From assembly GCA_964537525.1 (NCBI GenBank), contig CAZIAB010000041.1, positions 1-7,500 on the forward strand: DNA of 7,500 bases. Direction: 5' to 3'. The stretch comes from CAYMDJ01 sp964537525 (GTDB lineage Archaea; Aenigmatarchaeota; Aenigmatarchaeia; QMZP01). This document shows, one piece after another, positions 1 through 3,411 of this stretch. Position 1 is the first letter of the stretch. Every line of letters begins with the position of its first letter. Below the pieces are notes generated by a model, which had not been told where the DNA came from, made no database searches, and saw only the letters and a list, made by a program, of their open reading frames with translations. The position numbers and the translations under genes were made by a program.

Positions 1-364
1 CTATGTCAGATAAACGGCTCTTGACAACATCATTGATTATGTTTTTTATCTCATTATGTGAGAGGGTTTTTCCTGCTATCTTCCTCTTGATTGCGACTAT
101 GGAATCGGGCGGGAGCGTGGGCTTTACCTTTATCTTCTCGCCCATCCTGACGTTGAGCTTCTCCTGAAGGATTCTGAACAGGCCTATCTCACCCCTCTGG
201 ATGAAGTGCTCTGCTATGTTTATTATCCCGACTTCCACGGTGTCCCTGAAGACCAGCTCTATCCTGTCCATGGGCTTGAGGCCCAGCTCGTCAGCGTCAT
301 CTGAATTTAGGAATACGATTGGCCTCCTTGACTCGAATTCCAGGGGCCTTGCTATGAGAAACAT
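1..364 (-). CDS. deoA: AMP phosphorylase, N-terminal part (runs off the left edge)
   Basis: Archaeal AMP phosphorylases split AMP, CMP or UMP with phosphate into ribose 1,5-bisphosphate and free base, the entry to the archaeal nucleotide-salvage route through R15P isomerase and type III RuBisCO. Only the first 121 codons are present; the family has about 500 residues. Residues 1-85 fit the small N-terminal domain of the archaeal enzymes (PIVFLNSDDADELGLKP at 15-31). Residues 92-121 match the start of the alpha domain of the thymidine/pyrimidine phosphorylase fold (IKRKIAGKTLSHNEI, then IINDVVKSRLSDI). The ATG at 364 is chosen because an in-frame stop lies just upstream, no Shine-Dalgarno is visible, and a TATA-like TTTTAA lies about 29 bp upstream, so the mRNA is probably leaderless. 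The gene is divergent from the MC1 gene. The catalytic part is not in view, so enzyme activity is assumed from family membership. Confidence 0.88.
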   Translation of the reverse strand, partial: MFLIARPLEFESRRPIVFLNSDDADELGLKPMDRIELVFRDTVEVGIINIAEHFIQRGEIGLFRILQEKLNVRMGEKIKVKPTLPPDSIVAIKRKIAGKTLSHNEIKNIINDVVKSRLSDI

Positions 365-388
365 ATCTATTATCTATGGGATTGCTTC

Positions 389-399
389 CTTAAAACCTT
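389..399 (-). promoter_or_regulatory. TATA-like promoter of the AMP phosphorylase gene
   Basis: On the minus strand this reads AAGGTTTTAAG, a purine-rich BRE-like start followed by a TATA-like core. It is centred about 29 bp from the ATG at 364, which would place the transcript start within a few bases of the start codon. The following bases contain no ribosome site, consistent with a leaderless mRNA. Confidence 0.5.
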
Positions 400-495
400 C
401 CCGGGGGGTTGAGGGAGGGTTTTCAAAACCAATAGCTTGCAGAGTTGTCATTGGAGAGGAGGAAAAAATCGACAATAAACCGATATCATGCGATA

Positions 496-505
496 CATTT
501 ATAAG
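496..505 (+). promoter_or_regulatory. TATA-like promoter of the MC1 gene
   Basis: CATTTATAAG is a good archaeal TATA box. A transcript starting about 25 bp downstream would begin near 525-530, giving a leader of about 30 nt that contains the ribosome site GAGGTGAT at 550-557, four or five bases before the ATG at 561. Confidence 0.5.
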
Positions 506-560
506 GAAGTTCGTTAACAATATAGCAAACCAATATAATGCGTACTATTGAGGTGATTAA

Positions 561-869
561 ATGGCAAAAAGAAGGGCCGCTTCAAAGAAGTATTACAAGC
601 TTATCAAGAGCGGCAAGGAAGTAGCTACCTTCACCGGACGACAGCCGCGACAGGCAGCTCTGAAGGCTGCAACAAGGGGCTATGCTGACATCCGACTAAG
701 GGAGAGGGGAAGAAGGAACAAGGACAGGACCTACACAGTTCACGTATTCAAGGGTTCAAGGAAGAAGGTTTCAGTCCCTGCATCCAGCAAGGTGTCATGG
801 CTTCCGTCTCAGGTATGGAAGCCCGTTGTCAAGAAGGTAGGAATCGAGAGGACAAAGAAGCTAAGGTAA
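561..869 (+). CDS. MC1-family non-histone chromosomal protein
   Basis: MC1 proteins are small monomeric DNA-binding proteins that sharply bend DNA and act as chromatin proteins in archaea that have few or no histones. The 102-residue product is close to the usual 90-100. The family signature is clear: FTGRQPRQAALKAATRG at residues 24-40, IRLRERG at 44-50, VHVFKG at 60-65, and the tail loop with W80-L-P and KPVVKK, followed by a basic C-terminus. The DNA-contacting Trp of the tail loop is kept (W80), while the Met that follows it in the Methanosarcina protein is Leu here. The N-terminus (AKRRAASKK) is more basic than in the methanogen proteins, and about ten residues (RRNKDRTYT) extend the strand region before HVFKG. 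The start at 561 follows GAGGTGAT at proper spacing. It is transcribed alone, divergent from the AMP phosphorylase gene. Confidence 0.93.
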   Translation: MAKRRAASKKYYKLIKSGKEVATFTGRQPRQAALKAATRGYADIRLRERGRRNKDRTYTVHVFKGSRKKVSVPASSKVSWLPSQVWKPVVKKVGIERTKKLR

Positions 870-881
870 ACCTCTCCAACC

Positions 882-900
882 TTTTTGGGGGGCGACCCCC
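882..900 (+). terminator. T-run and GC hairpin after the MC1 gene
   Basis: Just after the MC1 stop codon there is TTTTT (882-886) followed by a five-pair G/C stem (887-891 with 896-900) closed by a GCGA loop, a GNRA-type tetraloop. Archaeal RNA polymerase stops mainly at T-runs; the hairpin could protect the 3' end. The T-run lies before rather than after the stem, so this is not a bacterial-style intrinsic terminator. Confidence 0.4.
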
Positions 901-1055
901 GCTTATATTTCTCGGCTTACAGACGCCAGAGACTCGGTCATATTTGTTCAGTCGCAAGCCGAGGAGTAACAGACAGATTCCTGGAAGCTTGAAGCCAAGA
1001 GAAGCGAAATGATTATCTATGTTGAGGCGAAAAAGTGATTAGTGATAAAAACTAA
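901..1055. other. non-coding stretch with an 8-bp inverted repeat
   Basis: No convincing reading frame is seen between the MC1 gene and the AT-rich cassette. The one visible structure is CTCGGCTT at 911-918 paired perfectly with AAGCCGAG at 956-963 across 37 nt. A TATA-like TTATATT (903-909) lies just before it. I could not assign it to a known RNA class: there is no proper pseudouridylation pocket for an H/ACA RNA and no C/D box pair. Towards 1000-1055 the base composition turns AT-rich, which marks the left side of the island. Confidence 0.3.
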
Positions 1056-1064
1056 TTTATATTA
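1056..1064 (+). promoter_or_regulatory. TATA-like promoter of the caspase-like cassette
   Basis: TTTATATTA lies about 38 bp before the ATG at 1098, so the transcript would start around 1086-1090 with a leader of roughly ten bases. No clear Shine-Dalgarno precedes the ATG, only a weak AGGG. The surroundings are AT-rich, so a chance match is possible. Confidence 0.35.
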
Positions 1065-1097
1065 TAAGCCACCATATTAAACATGTAGGGTATTTAT

Positions 1098-1277
1098 ATG
1101 CCATACGATGACTTTTTTCGGGTATACTCAAACCTTCCGCCACATATAAGAAAACAAATTGTTTTATCACTTGATGGTGAACCTATAACATGGGAAGTTG
1201 CATATCATGAATTATCAAACAATACCGAAAAAGGTAAGAAAATATACATAATACTTAAAAAACTAAAAATAATATGA
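1098..1277 (+). CDS. 59-residue hypothetical protein, first gene of the cassette
   Basis: The reading frame runs from ATG 1098 to TGA 1277 and its stop overlaps the next start as ATGA, a typical sign of translational coupling and good support for a real gene. The product starts MPYDDFFRVYSNLPPHIRK and contains a strand-like IVLSLDGEPITWEVAYHEL segment (residues 21-39), then NNTEKGKKI and a basic, hydrophobic end (YIILKKLKII). It has no signal peptide, cysteine or metal motif. I do not recognise a named family with certainty, although a DGEPITW...NT..GKKI pattern resembles small uncharacterised archaeal and bacterial proteins. The NxxxGKK[I/V] motif near the end is also seen in the next protein. 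Its place directly ahead of a caspase-like protease suggests a partner or regulator of that enzyme (inference). Confidence 0.7.
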   Translation: MPYDDFFRVYSNLPPHIRKQIVLSLDGEPITWEVAYHELSNNTEKGKKIYIILKKLKII

Positions 1278-1477
1278 TTCATATGCCATCAAAAATAGAG
1301 AGAGAAACTGTAATTGAATTGTTAAAATCTCTACCAGATAATGGTTTATTATCAATAGGTATGAGTGTAAGACCATTAAGCAGAGATGATTTAATTAAAC
1401 ATATAAGGGAAAATGACAGTGTTGGAGAAAAAGTGGTTAACATTTACATGAATTATTTAAGGTCTTTAAAAAAGTGA
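1274..1477 (+). CDS. 67-residue hypothetical protein, second gene of the cassette
   Basis: The start ATG 1274 overlaps the preceding TGA (ATGA) and its own stop (TGA 1475-1477) is six bases before the protease start, so the three genes are very likely one transcript. A second in-frame ATG at 1283 would give a 64-residue product beginning MPSKIERE; no ribosome site separates the two choices. The sequence is predicted helical and charged: residues 8-19 form IERETVIELLKS, a middle part carries SIGMSVRPLSRDDLIKHI, and NDSVGEKVV is followed by the helix YMNYLRSLKK. I do not recognise the family. The NDSVGEKVV stretch aligns with NTEKGKKIY of the upstream protein, so the two small proteins may share a helical fold. 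Function unknown; a companion of the protease is inferred from position only. Confidence 0.68.
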   Translation: MIHMPSKIERETVIELLKSLPDNGLLSIGMSVRPLSRDDLIKHIRENDSVGEKVVNIYMNYLRSLKK

Positions 1478-1483
1478 TTTATA

Positions 1484-2131
1484 ATGTCTATATTATTGAC
1501 ATTGCCTGATTACGATGCTACAACACATTGTGTTTCTGAATGGAATAAAAACACACTAATTCCTATAATAAATAGAAATTCTTTAAGTCATAAAATAATA
1601 TCTAATTACCGGGTAAATGAAAGTCATGTTTCATATACAATCAAAAAGGAAAATCCGAGATTTTTGATATTTAATGGACATGGTGCAGATGACTGTATAT
1701 GTGGACACAATGATGAAGTGATAATAAAACTAGGGAATAATGATAATCTATTGGATTCCAGAATTGTTCATTCATTCACCTGTTCTTCAAGCAGTAAATT
1801 AGGTAGAAATTCAAAAGCTGATGTATTTATTGGCTATGATGATGTTTTTGTTTTTTGGTTGGATGGGGCTACTACTACTAAACCATTAAAAGATAGATTC
1901 GCTACCCCGCAAATGAGAAGTGCGCTCATAGTTCCAGAAGAATTGCTAAAAGGAAGGACTGCCAAAGAAGCATATGATGCCTCCCAGAAGGTTTATAGTG
2001 ATTTTATAGATGAATATAAATGGAATAGCCATAAATATACAACAGAAGAAATACAGAAAATTTTGCCTCTCTTAATGTGGAATAAAATGAATCAGAAGAT
2101 AATTGGAAATAAAAATTCTAAATTTAGGTAA
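1484..2131 (+). CDS. caspase-like (clan CD) cysteine protease
   Basis: The 215-residue protein shows the hallmarks of the caspase/gingipain/CHAT fold. A hydrophobic strand RFLIFNGHG (59-67) ends with the catalytic His66-Gly67, and a second strand RIVHSFTC (93-100) ends with the catalytic Cys100, followed by SSSSKLG. FIGYDDVFVFW (115-125) fits the next core strand. The His-to-Cys distance of 34 residues is normal for the clan. About 55 residues precede the first catalytic strand and a helical part (VPEELLKGRTAKEAYD onward) follows, ending in a basic tail. There is no signal peptide or membrane segment, so it should act in the cytoplasm. Cleavage specificity cannot be read from the sequence. 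The start at 1484 has a weak GTGAT upstream. Base composition is far below that of the flanking genes and Leu TTA and Arg AGA are common, pointing to horizontal acquisition. In prokaryotes such enzymes often serve as effectors of defence or programmed cell death; that role is an inference here. Confidence 0.8.
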   Translation: MSILLTLPDYDATTHCVSEWNKNTLIPIINRNSLSHKIISNYRVNESHVSYTIKKENPRFLIFNGHGADDCICGHNDEVIIKLGNNDNLLDSRIVHSFTCSSSSKLGRNSKADVFIGYDDVFVFWLDGATTTKPLKDRFATPQMRSALIVPEELLKGRTAKEAYDASQKVYSDFIDEYKWNSHKYTTEEIQKILPLLMWNKMNQKIIGNKNSKFR

Positions 2132-2333
2132 AATGTTTCTCCTATGGCGGAAATCATTTGCTCTTTCCCTCATATAATTGGCTGTTAACCAATCATACTC
2201 ATACGATTTGATTACTTTTGGTTAGCATGATAGCAGTTTTGGGAAAAGCCCCGCATCGCAACAGAACCCTTTCTCCACTTTTCTGAGTGTATTTATACAC
2301 TATAATGTATAGAATATGGCATTATAACCGAAA
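2132..2333. promoter_or_regulatory. AT-rich intergenic region with two operator-like inverted repeats
   Basis: No gene is seen here. Near its right end lie AGTGTA-TTTA-TACACT (2286-2301) and, one base overlapping, TATAATG (2301-2307) paired with CATTATA (2320-2326) across 12 nt. Both sit directly upstream of the TATA box at 2336-2343, the position expected for an activator or repressor site. The helix-turn-helix protein encoded at the end of the same operon is a natural candidate to bind them (inference). A weaker imperfect repeat (CTGTTAACC near 2183, GGTTAGC near 2220) is also present. Confidence 0.4.
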
Positions 2334-2344
2334 AGTATTTAAAC
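2331..2344 (+). promoter_or_regulatory. strong archaeal promoter of the metalloprotease operon
   Basis: AAAAGTATTTAAAC gives a BRE-like purine stretch and a near-consensus TATA box (TATTTAAA, 2336-2343). Transcription should begin near 2365. From there to the ribosome site at 2465 is an unusually long archaeal leader of about 100 nt. Confidence 0.65.
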
Positions 2345-2375
2345 TAGAAGGTCTATATATTTCATTGTATTAATG

Positions 2376-2470
2376 GCCGTGCCCCTTGGGTGCGGCTCTA
2401 GATTCAAGGGGATGTTAGACTGCCGGCTTGTACTGGATGAACAAAGCCGGCTCCTTAAACAATTGGAGGG
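2376..2470 (+). promoter_or_regulatory. structured mRNA leader with possible masking of the ribosome site
   Basis: Four pairings are visible. An 8-pair hairpin with two G-U pairs joins 2376-2383 to 2389-2396. A competing 7-pair helix joins CCCCTTG (2382-2388) to CAAGGGG (2405-2411). A strong hairpin joins GCCGGCTTGT (2422-2431) to ACAAAGCCGGC (2441-2451) with one bulged A. Finally CTCC (2451-2454) can pair with GGAG (2465-2468), the ribosome site of the metalloprotease gene. The competing first two helices and the masked ribosome site look like a regulatory leader. I do not recognise a known riboswitch class. The same bases could instead encode an N-terminal extension from ATG 2373. Confidence 0.4.
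2465..2470 (+). promoter_or_regulatory. Shine-Dalgarno that decides the metalloprotease start
   Basis: GGAGGG, seven bases before ATG 2478, is a strong ribosome site inside the longer frame that opens at 2373. It supports the shorter 167-residue product. Confidence 0.6.
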
Positions 2471-2477
2471 CGAAGTG

Positions 2478-2981
2478 ATGTCTAAGAAGGAGTTTACAGA
2501 GAAGTTCGAGAAGGCAGAGAAGGTGGATGAGCTGTTCGGGATAGTCAAGGATGCGGTAAGGATGACTCTTAACAACGAGAGGGCCGGGCTCATGTTGGGC
2601 TTGTCTGACATGGGGATTGCGCAGCAGGGATTCATAGGAGGATTTCACCAGGCGGGCTCCAACGCGATAATACTCAACAGCTCGGTGCTCAAGAGGATAT
2701 CGAGGATAAGGCCCGAGATGTTCAAGCCCTATGCGTTCTCTGTCCTGCTCCATGAATACCTCCACACGCTGGGGGTACTTGACGAGGTGAGAGCGAAGAA
2801 GCTTACTTATGCTATATGCAGCGAGGCGTTCGGGGAGAAGCATGCTGTCACGAGGATATCGAGGAACTTCAACGAGGTGGCAAAGGAGATAATAAACCAT
2901 GAAGGTCCTGAGCTTCCTGGAGAGCCTGAGATAACCTTCGTTGACGGGTTTGACAGGGAAGAAACGGGGTATATAGGATAG
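2478..2981 (+). CDS. small predicted zinc metalloprotease (HExxHxxGxxD)
   Basis: The 167-residue product is cytoplasmic, without signal peptide or membrane segment. Its clearest motif is HEYLHTLGVLDE at residues 92-103: two His and Glu of a zinc-protease site (H92, E93, H96), then G99 and D102 in the place of the third metzincin ligand, as in snapalysin-type enzymes. An RAGLMLGLSDMG block (35-46) and a GFIGGFHQAGSNAIILN block (51-67) precede the site, and the end carries FVDGFDREETGYI. I recall this as a conserved uncharacterised archaeal family; its substrate is unknown. The start at 2478 is chosen over ATG 2373 because GGAGGG sits seven bases upstream of it, while the 35 codons before it overlap a strongly structured leader. 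Its stop is 12 bases before the helix-turn-helix gene, so the two form an operon. The possible alternative product has 202 residues. Confidence 0.82.
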   Translation: MSKKEFTEKFEKAEKVDELFGIVKDAVRMTLNNERAGLMLGLSDMGIAQQGFIGGFHQAGSNAIILNSSVLKRISRIRPEMFKPYAFSVLLHEYLHTLGVLDEVRAKKLTYAICSEAFGEKHAVTRISRNFNEVAKEIINHEGPELPGEPEITFVDGFDREETGYIG

Positions 2982-2993
2982 GAAGGCGAAACG

Positions 2994-3224
2994 ATGAGGC
3001 GCGACCCGCTGGAAATAATCGAGCAGATGTTCAAGATACTCGAGAAGGAGAGGCAGGCAATGTCCATCAATCAGATTGCGAAGAAGACCGGCCTCCATAA
3101 CGTTACAGTGAAGAGGTATGTCAAGATAATCCAGACCATAAGGGACGAGCCAGAGCTGGACGTGATAAGGACGCGCCATTCCATAATACTCAGGGTCGAG
3201 AGGAGGCACAGGAGGGAAGAATAA
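2994..3224 (+). CDS. small helix-turn-helix DNA-binding protein
   Basis: The 76-residue protein has a textbook helix-turn-helix: MSINQIAKKTGLHNVTVKRYVKII at residues 23-46, with IAKKTGL as first helix and turn and NVTVKRYVKII as recognition helix. An N-terminal helix (DPLEIIEQMFKILEKE) precedes it and a short beta-wing-like end (LDVIRTRHSIILRVERR) follows, as in archaeal winged-helix regulators. The tail is strongly basic. It starts 12 bases after the metalloprotease stop with GGAAGG as ribosome site, so it is co-transcribed. No ligand-binding domain is present. It may control its own operon through the inverted repeats at 2286-2326 (inference), or it may serve a general role unrelated to its neighbour. 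Confidence 0.8.
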   Translation: MRRDPLEIIEQMFKILEKERQAMSINQIAKKTGLHNVTVKRYVKIIQTIRDEPELDVIRTRHSIILRVERRHRREE

Positions 3225-3240
3225 AAAGAATCATGATAAT

Positions 3241-3289
3241 AATACTGCATAGTCAACCAGAGAAAATATAATGATGATTAAGCAGTATT
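3241..3289 (+). promoter_or_regulatory. cdc48 promoter flanked by an 8-bp inverted repeat
   Basis: AATACTGC (3241-3248) and GCAGTATT (3282-3289) are exact inverted copies. Between them lies the TATA-like AAAATATAA (3263-3271), which would start transcription near 3295. The repeat therefore brackets the promoter, which suggests an operator. The core CAGTAT appears twice more downstream in the leader (3301-3306 and 3372-3377). Confidence 0.4.
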
Positions 3290-3293
3290 TCAC

Positions 3294-3399
3294 AGTCGCA
3301 CAGTATGCATATGACAAAGATTAAAGATAAACGGCCGGACCCCGGAGGGTGTTCGGCATTGGATAGTCGCACAGTATGCATATGACAAAGATTAAAGAT
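3294..3399 (+). repeat. 35-bp exact direct repeat around a GC-rich hairpin in the cdc48 leader
   Basis: Positions 3294-3328 and 3365-3399 are identical over 35 bp, an offset of 71 bp. The 36 bp between them hold a hairpin: CCGGAC (3335-3340) with GTTCGG (3351-3356), continued by CCC (3341-3343) with GGG (3347-3349) and a GGA loop, one T bulged. The arrangement is a tandem duplication of a 71-bp leader unit or an insertion of a small hairpin element. Each copy contains ATGCATATG. In the first copy this opens a 26-codon upstream frame (3305-3385); in the second it is in frame with the ATPase gene. Confidence 0.85.
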
Positions 3400-3407
3400 G
3401 GGGTGAT
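3400..3407 (+). promoter_or_regulatory. Shine-Dalgarno that decides the cdc48 start
   Basis: GGGGTGAT ends four bases before ATG 3412. The in-frame ATGs at 3376 and 3382 lie in the direct repeat and have no ribosome site, so 3412 is the best start; the resulting MTESVNLKVGEL matches the usual beginning of the family. Confidence 0.65.
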
Positions 3408-3411
3408 TGAG

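Noticed and set aside
201..551. 116-codon plus-strand frame
   Set aside because: It is antisense to the AMP phosphorylase gene over most of its length and shows no family resemblance; Ser-rich product typical of a shadow frame.
911..971. H/ACA guide RNA with ACA at 969-971
   Set aside because: The stem and a nearby ACA exist, but the internal loop is lopsided (12 nt against 2 nt) and does not form a pseudouridylation pocket, and no K-turn is seen.
797..1012. 71-codon plus-strand frame overlapping the MC1 end
   Set aside because: Starts inside the MC1 gene in another frame, reads through the hairpin region, has no ribosome site.
369..1021. Direct repeat ATTATCTATG at 369-378 and 1012-1021 as possible insertion boundaries
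   Set aside because: Ten-base matches are expected many times by chance in 7.5 kb, and the segment enclosed includes the native MC1 gene.
2373..2477. N-terminal extension of the metalloprotease from ATG 2373
   Set aside because: No ribosome site, overlap with strong RNA structures, and a good GGAGGG before ATG 2478. A near-leaderless start at 2373 is still possible because the predicted transcript start is only a few bases upstream, so confidence is moderate.
2415..3209. 264-codon minus-strand frame
   Set aside because: Mirror frame of the metalloprotease and helix-turn-helix genes; both plus-strand genes have motifs and ribosome sites, and the minus product has none.
3272..3330. C/D box RNA suggested by ATGATGA at 3272-3278
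   Set aside because: The C-box match is perfect but no CTGA D box follows within a plausible distance and no terminal stem is seen.
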